DNA from: Candidatus Gastranaerophilales bacterium
GTDB taxonomy: Bacteria > Cyanobacteriota > Vampirovibrionia > Gastranaerophilales > Gastranaerophilaceae
Length of the DNA stretch: 64,000 bases
Direction of reading: 5' to 3'
Assembly: GCA_944323045.1 (NCBI GenBank)
Contig: CALUQX010000002.1
Coordinates: 1-64,000 of the forward strand
The position numbers and the translations under genes are program-made. Position 1 is the first letter of the stretch. The number at the start of each line of letters is the position of its first letter. Of the stretch, positions 1-6,771 are shown one piece after another. The notes beneath the pieces were generated by a model. That model did not search any database. It saw only the letters and a list, made by a program, of their open reading frames with translations, and had not been told where the DNA came from.

Positions 1-31
1 AGTAATAGAGGACAATTTGTAAATATCCTAA

Positions 32-42
32 ATACGTGACTC
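32..42 (-). repeat. Fragment of tRNA-Val 3' half
   Basis: Eleven bases match the T-arm/acceptor part of the intact tRNA-Val(GAC) at 203-213. The preceding bases 1-31 loosely resemble the hairpin that adjoins the real tRNA. The match ends abruptly, so this looks like a decayed tRNA 3'-end copy about 171 bases downstream of the functional gene in its direction of transcription. The stretch 43-155 between them holds a second inverted repeat (104-139) and no gene. Confidence 0.55.
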
Positions 43-103
43 ACCGCAATCGTAGGCGAGGAGCACGAGCCGTACGAGGGCGGATGTCGAGAAGTCGACT
101 GAA

Positions 104-139
104 CACATTTATTTGTGAGTAACCGAACAAATAAATGTG
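104..139. repeat. Inverted repeat, 13-bp arms
   Basis: Arms 104-116 and 127-139 are exact reverse complements around a 10-base loop. It lies between the decayed tRNA fragment and the tRNA-adjacent palindrome. No run of T follows on either strand, so a terminator role is not evident. Confidence 0.6.
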
Positions 140-155
140 CGAGAGTCCAATCCTT

Positions 156-197
156 ACCATAAAAGTGATAGGGATTTATCCCTATCACTTTTATGGT
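156..197. repeat. 42-nt perfect palindrome over the tRNA-Val CCA end
   Basis: Arms 156-175 and 178-197 pair perfectly (20 bp) around a TT centre. The right arm contains the ACCA 3' terminus of tRNA-Val(GAC), so the primary transcript would place the mature tRNA end inside a long hairpin. No T-tract follows on the minus strand, which argues against a plain Rho-independent terminator. A palindrome of the same geometry sits at the other tRNA-Val (10154-10195). Confidence 0.9.
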
Positions 198-269
198 GGG
201 CGATACGTGACTCGAACACGTGACCCCCACAACGTCAATGTGGTGCGCTACCAACTGCGCTAATCGCCC
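194..269 (-). tRNA. tRNA-Val(GAC)
   Basis: The minus strand folds as a cloverleaf: 7-bp acceptor GGGCGAT/ATCGCCC, GCGC D-stem, anticodon stem CCACA/TGTGG with loop TTGACGT (anticodon GAC), and T-loop TTCGAGT. The CCA tail is encoded. The 3' end lies inside the palindrome at 156-197. Confidence 0.93.
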
Positions 270-305
270 TTATTTCTCTATGAAATTATTGTACCACAAA
301 CAAAT

Positions 306-1007
306 TTAAAAGTGCATTGCATCTACTTGTTTCAAAATTGATTGTAAATCTTTCAACATTTCTGATTCTATAAATATTAGTTCTTGTTTGTTATAAATAT
401 CTTTTTCATACTTCACACGGGCTAGTTTTGACAAAACAATTTTGTTAAATGTTAAATAATCAGCCGTACTTTCAATAATATCCACGGCTCTATAAGGTAC
501 TTCTCTGTCATGCAGCCGCAATATTGCACGGAATATAACCAGCAGAGTTTTTATTACGTTGTTTAAAACTTTACGCATTTCTCTATCTGATTTGATATTC
601 AAAAGGAAATTATTTTTATATTTTAACAATAATGCTTTTAACTCGGATTCGCATTGCAGACGCAGATAATATTTGTTTATTGTAATATAATTTACTAAAT
701 CTTCACCGTAAATAATTCTGTGATTGTCCTTGATGTCGGAATATTCAATTGCGTACACGTCAAAAGAGGAGAACCATTCAGCCTTACTCATTACAACAGG
801 AATAGGATTATTTGCATCAACCCATTTTTTTATAGGGGCTGAGATGTCATATAAATTTTCTGCGTTTAAGAAATCTGTAACAATCATGAGGTTAAGATTG
901 TTTTGTGTATCATCAACATTAGCCTGTGACCCGAATGCTATAATTGAAATTAAATTATCTCCGAGTTTATTTTTTAATTCTTCGACAAAGTTATCTAAAT
1001 TTCTCAT
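306..1007 (-). CDS. Degenerate nucleotidyltransferase-fold protein
   Basis: A 233-residue protein. Near residues 24-30 it has AFGSQAN, the GS helix-turn motif of minimal (MNT/pol beta-like) nucleotidyltransferases. The metal-binding DxD that should follow is replaced by NLN in NNLNLMIV, so catalysis is probably lost. The C-terminal two thirds is helical and could be a HEPN-like or substrate-recognition part; I cannot assign it. An upstream ATG at 1022 overlaps a TATAAT box (1021-1026), so I chose the ATG at 1007, which has GAGGG just upstream. It stands alone between tRNA-Val and the TPM gene. It might be a pseudo-enzyme or one half of a decayed toxin-antitoxin-like pair, but no partner is visible. 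Confidence 0.6.
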   Translation of the reverse strand: MRNLDNFVEELKNKLGDNLISIIAFGSQANVDDTQNNLNLMIVTDFLNAENLYDISAPIKKWVDANNPIPVVMSKAEWFSSFDVYAIEYSDIKDNHRIIYGEDLVNYITINKYYLRLQCESELKALLLKYKNNFLLNIKSDREMRKVLNNVIKTLLVIFRAILRLHDREVPYRAVDIIESTADYLTFNKIVLSKLARVKYEKDIYNKQELIFIESEMLKDLQSILKQVDAMHF

Positions 1008-1062
1008 TTTTTCTACCCTCATTATAAATATGGTATTATTTCAATTTAATACAACAAGTCCA

Positions 1063-1758
1063 TTACCAGCTTCCAGAACAACCGGAACCGCCGAATCCGC
1101 CGCCTCCGCCAAAACCTCCGAAACTGCCGGATCTTCTTCTGCCGCGGAATAATGCTGCCAGAAATAAAAATGGATATGCCCACCACGGAATGTGTCCATC
1201 CTTTGAAGAAGATGAGTTATCTGAGGATGAAGACAGTGAAGGCGGACAAGTTCCCTGTATGTTCAAATTACTTACATCTTCAACTATTGCAACAGTTTTA
1301 GCTAGTACATATGCGCCTCTTGTAACCCCGTTGGTATAGTCACCTTTTTTATAATATGGAACGACATCGTTGTTAATAATATTTTGCATTGTATACATGC
1401 TGATTTTGTCTTCCAGCCCGAGTCCGAGTTCAATTCGCACCCGTCTTTCTGAAAGTGCAGTCAAAAATACCATGCCATTATTTTTGCCAACAGCACCGAG
1501 TTTATATGTTCTTCCTATATCAAGCGCGACTTCTTCAACAGTTTTTCCGTTAAGTGTAGGCAAAGTAACAACAGCAATATCTGCTCCGGATTTTTTCTGC
1601 AAATCCCAGAGAGTCATGTTCAAATCTTTTTCCACCTGTTCAGGCAGCAAATTTGCCTCATCTGCAATAAATCCGTTGAAATGCAACTCAATTGCATTTG
1701 CACTAAGATTTCCCAGCAATAAAAAACTAACAATAAATAACAAACTCTTCTTTAACAT
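1063..1758 (-). CDS. TPM-domain (YgcG/Psb32-like) envelope protein
   Basis: A 231-residue protein with a signal peptide (cleavage near SANA-IE, about residue 22), then a TPM domain (old DUF477; YgcG/TLP18.3/Psb32 family) at about 25-165 with the family patterns GADIAVVTLPT, NGMVFLTALSERRVRIELG and VVPYYKKGDYTNGV. A Ser-rich linker leads to one membrane segment (IPWWAYPFLFLAALF), basic residues and a glycine-rich tail ending GSGCSGSW, as in many YgcG proteins. The family acts in the envelope, often with LemA, but its biochemical role is unsettled. No lemA lies nearby. The ATG follows a near-consensus promoter directly, with no Shine-Dalgarno. Confidence 0.88.
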   Translation of the reverse strand: MLKKSLLFIVSFLLLGNLSANAIELHFNGFIADEANLLPEQVEKDLNMTLWDLQKKSGADIAVVTLPTLNGKTVEEVALDIGRTYKLGAVGKNNGMVFLTALSERRVRIELGLGLEDKISMYTMQNIINNDVVPYYKKGDYTNGVTRGAYVLAKTVAIVEDVSNLNIQGTCPPSLSSSSDNSSSSKDGHIPWWAYPFLFLAALFRGRRRSGSFGGFGGGGGFGGSGCSGSW

Positions 1759-1764
1759 AGTTTT

Positions 1765-1794
1765 ATATTAACATTGCAATATATATTTTGTCAA
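1765..1794 (-). promoter_or_regulatory. Promoter of the TPM gene, predicting a leaderless mRNA
   Basis: On the minus strand TTGACA (1794-1789), an 18-bp spacer ending in TGT, and TAATAT (1770-1765) lie 6 nt before the ATG at 1758. Transcription should start at or beside the start codon. No Shine-Dalgarno is present. Confidence 0.7.
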
Positions 1795-1800
1795 TATTGT

Positions 1801-2037
1801 TTATTTAGTTTTTGCATTAGGGTGGCTGAAATGTGCCATTAGTTTACCAAAGCCGTTACGCATTTTTACAAAAGCGTTTGCGGCAGGCTGCTTTTCTTTT
1901 GAGACAAATTTATCGGCTGTATTTGTATTTTTTGGTAATTCTTTTGCATAGATTTTTGGTGCCTCAAGTCTCATTGTTTTTATAGTTGAATGAATTGTAG
2001 ACACTGGATTGTCACAAATACCAAATATTTTCCCCAT
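1801..2037 (-). CDS. Small basic hypothetical protein
   Basis: A 78-residue protein (MGKIFGICDNPVSTIHSTIK...) rich in Lys, Asn and Ala, with no membrane segment or recognisable domain. An in-frame ATG at 2091 lies inside tRNA-Cys and is unlikely. The ATG at 2037 has AGGAG nine bases upstream and was chosen. I do not recognise the family. Similar short proteins of unknown role recur in this window (18277-18552, 56515-56829, 60195-60374), which fits lineage-specific small proteins. Confidence 0.6.
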   Translation of the reverse strand: MGKIFGICDNPVSTIHSTIKTMRLEAPKIYAKELPKNTNTADKFVSKEKQPAANAFVKMRNGFGKLMAHFSHPNAKTK

Positions 2038-2082
2038 AAGTTTTCTCCTAAAAAATTTTTTTAAAAAAACTGTATTAAAAAA

Positions 2083-2154
2083 AGGCGACACCCGGATTCG
2101 AACCGGGGGATAAAAGCTTTGCAGGCTTCTGCCTTACCACTTGGCCATGTCGCC
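2083..2154 (-). tRNA. tRNA-Cys(GCA)
   Basis: The minus strand gives acceptor GGCGACA/TGTCGCC, anticodon stem GAAGC/GCTTT with loop CTGCAAA (anticodon GCA), T-arm CCCGG-TTCGAAT-CCGGG and U73, as expected for tRNA-Cys. CCA is not encoded. A T-run directly follows the 3' end. Confidence 0.95.
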
Positions 2155-2202
2155 TCATCTGTTTCTTTATAATACGAAACACAAAATACAATGTCAAGAT
2201 GA

Positions 2203-2421
2203 TTATTCAAAATCAAACAGTGCCTTGATGGGCAGTCCTAAAGCATTAGAAATTTTAATAAGTGTTTTTAATCCGGGTTTATTGATATTGACTTCTATTT
2301 TGCCAAGGTAATCGAGAGAAATGCCGCACTTTTCTGCCAGTTTTTCCTGAGTCAGATGTGCATTTTCACGCAAAAACTTTATTCTTTGACCTAGTTTCCG
2401 GTACAATTCGTTTTCATCCAT
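2203..2421 (-). CDS. XRE-family HTH repressor (72 aa)
   Basis: A 72-residue single-domain Cro/C1-type DNA-binding protein. The helix-turn-helix is at about residues 20-45 (LTQEKLAEKCGISLDYLGKIE), followed by NKPGLKTLIKISNALGLPI, the usual XRE C-terminal helix. There is no extra effector domain. It is divergent from the prepilin at 2531, and the space between carries matching direct and inverted TTACTGGAT elements (2431-2474), so it probably controls its own gene and the prepilin. The same gene pairing recurs at 27976/28441. Confidence 0.85.
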   Translation of the reverse strand: MDENELYRKLGQRIKFLRENAHLTQEKLAEKCGISLDYLGKIEVNINKPGLKTLIKISNALGLPIKALFDFE

Positions 2422-2430
2422 TCGACAATC

Positions 2431-2474
2431 TTACTGGATATAACCGCATAATTTTACTGGATTTTATCCAGTAA
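2431..2474. promoter_or_regulatory. Putative XRE operator (TTACTGGAT elements)
   Basis: TTACTGGAT occurs at 2431-2439 and again at 2454-2462, where it forms a perfect inverted repeat with ATCCAGTAA at 2466-2474 (3-base centre). The site lies between the divergent XRE gene and the prepilin and abuts the -35 region of the plus-strand promoter whose TATAAT is at 2495-2500. Binding of the XRE dimer here is inferred. Confidence 0.65.
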
Positions 2475-2530
2475 CAAAAGCATTGAAAATTTCATATAAT
2501 TATTCGTGTAAACTTAAGAAAGGATATTAT

Positions 2531-3244
2531 ATGAAAAAAGCATTCACACTTGCAGAGGTATTAATCACACTAGCAATTATTGGAGTTGTTGCAGCACTGA
2601 CAATACCTTCAATTGTTACCAAATACAAAAAAATGGTTACTGTAAATAAACTTAAGAAATTCTACTCTATTATGTCAAACGCAACAAATCTGGCGATAGC
2701 AGAACACGGTCCTATGGAAAACTGGGACGACTTTAGTTCATACAGCAACCCGCAAGAAGTACAAAAATGGTTTCATAAATATTTAAAACCCTATTTGAAA
2801 ATTATAGATGAAGGTACTACTGAATATAGAGGAGTGTCAAGATATACGGTAACGTTTGCTGATGGGAGTGTGATGTTATTAAACAATTGGGCTGGCAATA
2901 CCCCAGACATAGATGAAGAAACCGGAAAGGATAACAATCATGTTGCGGATAATCATAATGGGCTCATCCATGTTAAGTACTTTACAGATAGTAAGGCACT
3001 TAAAGACGAAAATATGAAATCATGTGTTAATACTTTTACCTTTTTATTCTACGACAAATTCAATAAAAGATATTCTTTCCAACCTTATGCGTGGGCAGTC
3101 AATAGACCGGAAAACTACAACAGAGAATACATTAGAAATCAAATAATTAAAGATAATGAGGATGGTCAGGGGTCTCAGATGTGTGCAGCGCTAATAATGC
3201 TGGACGGCTGGGAAATAAAAGACGATTATCCGGTTAAATTTTAA
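2531..3244 (+). CDS. Type IV pilin-like protein (prepilin)
   Basis: A 237-residue protein with a class III signal: MKKA-FTLAEVLITLAIIGVVAALTIP. Prepilin peptidase should cut after Ala4 (Ala in place of the usual Gly), leaving Phe+1 and Glu+5 and a hydrophobic assembly helix. The rest is a soluble domain with two cysteines and no close match I recognise. I chose the ATG at 2531, which has AAAGGA upstream; an in-frame ATG at 2483 lies upstream of the TATAAT box. It could be a pilus or pseudopilus subunit or a competence-type pilin. No other pilus assembly gene is nearby, so it is an orphan probably controlled by the adjacent XRE protein. Confidence 0.85.
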   Translation: MKKAFTLAEVLITLAIIGVVAALTIPSIVTKYKKMVTVNKLKKFYSIMSNATNLAIAEHGPMENWDDFSSYSNPQEVQKWFHKYLKPYLKIIDEGTTEYRGVSRYTVTFADGSVMLLNNWAGNTPDIDEETGKDNNHVADNHNGLIHVKYFTDSKALKDENMKSCVNTFTFLFYDKFNKRYSFQPYAWAVNRPENYNREYIRNQIIKDNEDGQGSQMCAALIMLDGWEIKDDYPVKF

Positions 3245-3262
3245 GAAAGCAGACTTAAAAAT

Positions 3263-3784
3263 CTATCCTTTGAACGCGCCCCATGCTTTTATTGTGCCGC
3301 GTTCATATTTTATCAGGTAATAGCCGCCTTTAATATCATATTCAATAGATGCATCCATATGGACATAAGGTTCATCAGGCGGCATTCCGACTTTTGCACG
3401 TTTTTTATTCGTTTTTTCACGTTCTTCTGCCTCTTTTTTTAGTTGTTTTTTATATTTCGGGTCATTAAGCCGCTGCTGTTCTTTAACATCTTCTTCTATT
3501 TTAAAAACAGGGATTATTGCGCGCGCCTGTTTTGAGACAATCAATATGAGAAAGTTTCTGTCATCAGATAGCGCAAGCCCGTAATACCCCGGTTCTATTA
3601 CGTCCCCCTGTCCGTCATAAATAGGTTCAGGAATTATAATATTTGGATAATCTGTCTCTTTGAGAGAATATCTGAAAACAGCCCCGGTACCGTAGATTAA
3701 TCCTGAAGTTTCCTGTGGTTGTATTGGGTAGGGGCGTGATTCTTTGTGCATAAACACGCCGTCTGTATAAATTCCTTCTAACAT
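3263..3784 (-). CDS. Hypothetical protein downstream of rnpA
   Basis: A 173-residue soluble protein without signal peptide or membrane segment. The N-terminal part is beta-rich with many Pro and Gly residues, and a charged coiled segment of Lys/Glu lies at about 95-130 (KKQLKKEAEEREKTNKK). Its start overlaps the end of rnpA by 7 bases, so it is probably translated by coupling in the rpmH-rnpA transcript. That spot usually holds yidD or yidC in other bacteria, but this protein resembles neither. Function unknown. Confidence 0.7.
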   Translation of the reverse strand: MLEGIYTDGVFMHKESRPYPIQPQETSGLIYGTGAVFRYSLKETDYPNIIIPEPIYDGQGDVIEPGYYGLALSDDRNFLILIVSKQARAIIPVFKIEEDVKEQQRLNDPKYKKQLKKEAEEREKTNKKRAKVGMPPDEPYVHMDASIEYDIKGGYYLIKYERGTIKAWGAFKG

Positions 3785-4137
3785 TTTATGCCTTCCAATA
3801 GTGTTTTAATGATTTTTTTCATTCCGGCAAAATCTTTGTCTAAGGCATTTTCGCCCCCTACAAATATTAATGACATAAATTGCTGAGAATTTCCAAGATC
3901 GTTTTCTTTTAATAAAATTCTGTAGCTTTCGCGCATAAGCCGTTTTAAGCGGTTGCGCTTGACGGCACGTTTATGAGTTTTCTTGCTGACAACGAAACCG
4001 ACACGGGTGACCGTGTCGGCATCTTTTTTCTTTAGACCTGCAAACAAAGTTACTCCGCCTTTGTGGGAGGAATTTTTAACTCTGTATGTTGCAGTAAATG
4101 CGGATTTTTTTTTAAGCCTGTATTGCTCTGGTAACAT
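3778..4137 (-). CDS. rnpA: Ribonuclease P protein component
   Basis: A 119-residue basic protein that supports the RNase P RNA in removing 5' leaders from pre-tRNA. The diagnostic RNR-like motif appears as KKTHKRAVKRNRLKRLMRESYR at about residues 51-72, preceded by VGFVVSKK. It lies 57 bases downstream of rpmH, the classical rpmH-rnpA pair. The RNase P RNA itself is not in this window. Confidence 0.95.
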   Translation of the reverse strand: MLPEQYRLKKKSAFTATYRVKNSSHKGGVTLFAGLKKKDADTVTRVGFVVSKKTHKRAVKRNRLKRLMRESYRILLKENDLGNSQQFMSLIFVGGENALDKDFAGMKKIIKTLLEGIKC

Positions 4138-4194
4138 TTACCGTCCGCCTTTCGGGTTGCATTGAAATACGACCGCTAAAGCCGTATTATAGAA

Positions 4195-4347
4195 TTATGC
4201 TCTTTTCTTAGCAGTGATAGCTAATTTATGGCGACCTTTAGCGCGGCGTCTGTTGATAACTTCCTGACCGCCTGCTGTAGCCATTCTAGCTCTGAATCCG
4301 CTAACGCGTTGTCTTTTAACTTTTGTTCCTTCTAGTGTACGTCTCAT
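4195..4347 (-). CDS. rpmH: 50S ribosomal protein L34
   Basis: A 50-residue basic protein: [20 protein letters not shown] then [20 protein letters not shown], ending [10 protein letters not shown]. This is the L34 pattern, slightly longer at the N-terminus than the usual 44-47 residues. GGA lies before the ATG. It is first in the rpmH-rnpA operon and is divergent from proC. No dnaA or DnaA-box cluster is visible, so closeness to the replication origin is not shown. Confidence 0.96.
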   Translation of the reverse strand: MRRTLEGTKVKRQRVSGFRARMATAGGQEVINRRRAKGRHKLAITAKKRA

Positions 4348-4388
4348 TTTTTTATTTCCTTTTTGCTTATATTTGTCGTATAATTCTT

Positions 4389-4417
4389 ATGCTATATGAA
4401 AAAAAGTATTTAGTCAA
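4389..4417 (-). promoter_or_regulatory. Promoter of rpmH-rnpA
   Basis: On the minus strand TTGACT (4417-4412) and TAGCAT (4394-4389) are separated by 17 bp, about 40 bp upstream of the rpmH ATG. A TATAAT on the plus strand at 4379-4384 could serve the divergent proC. Confidence 0.55.
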
Positions 4418-4444
4418 CATTTAAGGAAGGTCAGGTTAACTAAT

Positions 4445-5248
4445 ATGAACAAAAAAATCGGATTTATCGGATGCGGCAAGATGGCAAGTGCTATTATAAC
4501 AGGTGTTAAGAACTCCTGCTGCACAAAGGGAGTTGAATTAATGGGGTCCGAAGTCAATTGTGAAATTGCAGAACTTGCACAGACAAGACTTCAAATCGAT
4601 GTAATAACAGATAACAGGGCGCTGGTTATGAATAGTGATGTTGTATTTATTGCAACAAAACCGAATTATGTTCCTGCTGTACTTGAAGAGATTAAGGATG
4701 AATTGACGCCGGAAAAACTTCTTGTTTCGATTGCTGCAGGCGTATCTACAAAAAAAATAGAAAATATTATTGGAGCACAAAGAGTTGTAAGAGTTATGCC
4801 AAATACGCCGGCACTTTTGCAGGAAGGAATGGCAGGCGTTTGCAGAGGTGCCCATGCTAGTGAAGAAGATGTACAATTTGTTATTGAGTTGCTCTCTAAT
4901 GTCGGAAAAGCAATTGAAGTCAATGAAGACGAAATGGATATTGTGACTGCAATATCAGGTTCAGGACCAGCATTTTTCTATCAAGTAATCGAAGATATGG
5001 CGCGTGCCGGCGAAAAATTAGGGCTGGATTATGAAAAATCTTTGATGCTTGCAACTCAAACAGCACTTGGTTCCGCGAAAATGGTTGAAAAAAGAGGAGA
5101 ATTGACTGTTCAAAATTTAATCGACAATGTCGCAACAAAAGGCGGCTGTACATTTGTCGGGGTTTCTGTGATGAAGGAAGAAAATTCAGAAAAACTCTTC
5201 TACGACGTCATAAATGAAACAGCTAAAAAAGCCCACGCATTGGGTTAA
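4445..5248 (+). CDS. proC: Pyrroline-5-carboxylate reductase
   Basis: A 267-residue enzyme for the last step of proline synthesis, reducing pyrroline-5-carboxylate to proline with NAD(P)H. It has the N-terminal Rossmann motif IGFIGCGKMASAI, RVMPNTPA near residue 120, and the C-terminal helical dimer domain with SGSGPAFFYQVIEDMARAG. Length is standard. AAGGAAGG is found about 20 bases upstream of the ATG. It is a single-gene unit ended by a strong hairpin at 5267-5296. Confidence 0.96.
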   Translation: MNKKIGFIGCGKMASAIITGVKNSCCTKGVELMGSEVNCEIAELAQTRLQIDVITDNRALVMNSDVVFIATKPNYVPAVLEEIKDELTPEKLLVSIAAGVSTKKIENIIGAQRVVRVMPNTPALLQEGMAGVCRGAHASEEDVQFVIELLSNVGKAIEVNEDEMDIVTAISGSGPAFFYQVIEDMARAGEKLGLDYEKSLMLATQTALGSAKMVEKRGELTVQNLIDNVATKGGCTFVGVSVMKEENSEKLFYDVINETAKKAHALG

Positions 5249-5266
5249 TAGATTTGTTTTAGAGGA

Positions 5267-5304
5267 GGCGGGACGCGGCTTTTGCCGCGTCCCGCCCTTT
5301 TTTG
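5267..5304 (+). terminator. Rho-independent terminator of proC
   Basis: A GC-rich 13-bp stem (5267-5279 with 5284-5296) with a TTTT loop is followed by a T-run. Confidence 0.92.
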
Positions 5305-5349
5305 TCCACGAAAACACCTACATGATTTCATCTACATGTTTTCGTGGAC
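5304..5349. repeat. Inverted repeat, 13-bp arms
   Basis: Arms 5304-5316 and 5337-5349 (GTCCACGAAAACA and its complement) enclose 20 bases directly after the proC terminator. No T-run follows, and its role is unknown. The rest of the interval to 5466 shows no gene. Confidence 0.7.
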
Positions 5350-5466
5350 TTGTGCATCGCAGAAAAATAGGTCATAATAGAAATATTATTTTAAATAGTA
5401 TTTTTAATAAAGTAGAAAAGAGGTGATACCCGTGTAACATATTAAAACAAAATTTAATAAAAGCGC

Positions 5467-5868
5467 CTAATCTGCTAATAAAGAACGGTCAATTAATATG
5501 GCTATTTGATAAAGAATAAAGGCAACTAAAGGAATTAAAATAATTCCAGTCCAAAAGAAGAATGCTGTTAATCTTTTATATTTATTAATTTGATTGTAGG
5601 TTGTTATTTTTTTAAAAATACGAAGTATATACTCAAAAATTACCAATACTAATAGTACAACAACTAAATGATAATAATAGTAAAAATATAAAAATGGAAG
5701 TATTAAAAAATCTAAAGAACAACTTTCAAAACAAAATCCGGTATAAGGATGTATTTTGTACAAATAAATCAAAAATACAGGAAAAAACAGATGTACAATC
5801 CATGAGGACAAAGAAAGTATATTTAATACATAAAACCGGCTTAAATTAAATTTCATACAAAATGTCAT
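5467..5868 (-). CDS. Small membrane protein, paralogue of 6330-6725
   Basis: A 133-residue, very hydrophobic protein with about four predicted membrane helices and Tyr/Phe-rich segments. Its N-terminus (R-F-Y-x-x-N-I-L, then SWIVHLFFP) and a central R-I-F...Y-N-Q-I-N-K-Y-K stretch line up with the other small membrane protein at 6330-6725, so the two look like diverged copies. They sit on the minus strand on either side of the DUF6973-like gene. An immunity or partner role is conceivable but unproven. The start is uncertain: ATG 5868 or 5856. Confidence 0.6.
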   Translation of the reverse strand: MTFCMKFNLSRFYVLNILSLSSWIVHLFFPVFLIYLYKIHPYTGFCFESCSLDFLILPFLYFYYYYHLVVVLLVLVIFEYILRIFKKITTYNQINKYKRLTAFFFWTGIILIPLVAFILYQIAILIDRSLLAD

Positions 5869-5895
5869 AACCTAAAAATAAGGAGGAATCAACTT

Positions 5896-6333
5896 ATGAA
5901 TAAAAATTTAGATTTACTATACCAATTAGAAAAAATGCCATTAGTTCAAGAACAAAAAGAACAAATGTTTAAAGATACAATTTATTATCAACAAAAATTC
6001 GGGTTCGGAAAAAGTTCAGATCCTGCACATTCAACTTGGAATAATGAAGCGGATGCATTCAAACACGCATATATGCAAGCATGGCTAACCTACTTATATA
6101 ACACGACTATTGCTAAGAAATTAGGGGGGCTCCATGAGCGGAATGGAAATTTATATATGGGACAATCTGCCGGAGAAGAGAATATGGATTTGTGGAACAA
6201 TGATAGAGGTAGACAAATCGGACAATTTATAAAAGATTCTTTAAAAGAATACAAACATTATCTTACAGAAAGAAATATTAAAGATATATTTAATAAAGGC
6301 GCCGGCAATTGCCGGCGCCTTTATTCAACTTAA
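5896..6333 (+). CDS. DUF6973-like domain protein with terminator-encoded C-terminus
   Basis: A 145-residue protein with no signal peptide and a strong AGGAGG before the ATG. Residues about 49-110 show the pattern N-E-A-D-A-F-K-H-A-Y ... GQSAGEENMDLWNNDRGRQIG. I associate this with DUF6973-like domains, where conserved His, Asn, Asp and Glu suggest a small enzyme or effector, often at the end of secreted or toxin-like proteins. That link is from memory. The last residues (KGAGNCRRLYST) are encoded by a perfect 34-nt palindrome that is a transcription terminator, so the natural 3' end may have been lost. It is flanked by two related membrane protein genes on the opposite strand, which suggests an effector/protector-like set as inference only. 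Confidence 0.6.
   Translation: MNKNLDLLYQLEKMPLVQEQKEQMFKDTIYYQQKFGFGKSSDPAHSTWNNEADAFKHAYMQAWLTYLYNTTIAKKLGGLHERNGNLYMGQSAGEENMDLWNNDRGRQIGQFIKDSLKEYKHYLTERNIKDIFNKGAGNCRRLYST
6292..6325. terminator. 34-nt palindromic bidirectional terminator inside an ORF end
   Basis: A perfect palindrome centred at 6308/6309 has a GGCGCCGGCAATTGCCGGCGCC core flanked by A and T runs on both sides. It lies within the last codons of the plus-strand gene and just beyond the stop of the minus-strand gene at 6330, so it can end both converging transcripts. Confidence 0.88.
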
Positions 6334-6725
6334 ATACTTATGTTCAATTTGACATATTTAACATATTCCCAAATACTCACTAATAACAGGCATATAATAA
6401 ACAATACAGCCGATAACATACAAATAATTCCTGTCTTTTGAATTATATCAACTACTTTATTATTTAAAAATTTCATATTATTAATTTGAATTAAAAATAC
6501 CAATTCTAATATCCTGATAAAAAAAGCAAAAATCAGACAAATAATAACAAATAAAACAATACATATAAGTGAAATACCTATAGCAAATACATGCTGTGTA
6601 TTCCCAATAATATACGCAATAAAAATTTCAGGGCAAACAAAGGTTCCAAATAACAACAAAACAATCCAGCCGCATATGGCTAAAAAGTTAAAACTATACC
6701 GATTTTTATATTTTTCTAAAATCAT
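6330..6725 (-). CDS. Small membrane protein, paralogue of 5467-5868
   Basis: A 131-residue protein with about four membrane helices (WIVLLLFGTFVCP, IFIAYIIG, IGISLICIVLFVIICLIF, IICMLSAVLFIICLLLVSI). It shares the R-Y...N-F-L...G-WIV start and the F-I-R-I...Q-I-N-x-x-K...KTGII portion with the other small membrane protein at 5467. Function unknown. It is transcribed from a good promoter that places the start site at the ATG, with no Shine-Dalgarno. Confidence 0.62.
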   Translation of the reverse strand: MILEKYKNRYSFNFLAICGWIVLLLFGTFVCPEIFIAYIIGNTQHVFAIGISLICIVLFVIICLIFAFFIRILELVFLIQINNMKFLNNKVVDIIQKTGIICMLSAVLFIICLLLVSIWEYVKYVKLNISI

Positions 6726-6731
6726 AATGTG

Positions 6732-6760
6732 ATTATATAAAAAATCAAGACTTTATTCAA
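6732..6760 (-). promoter_or_regulatory. Promoter of membrane protein gene 6330-6725, leaderless layout
   Basis: On the minus strand TTGAAT (6760-6755), a 17-bp spacer and TATAAT (6737-6732) end 6 nt before the ATG at 6725. Confidence 0.7.
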
Positions 6761-6771
6761 TCTCGTGCGCT

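Noticed and set aside
156-197. Plain Rho-independent terminator of tRNA-Val
   Set aside because: No T-run follows the hairpin on the minus strand, and the stem includes the CCA end. Left as an unexplained palindrome.
4195-4444. Replication origin near rpmH-rnpA
   Set aside because: rpmH often lies near oriC, but there is no dnaA gene and no cluster of DnaA boxes in this interval.
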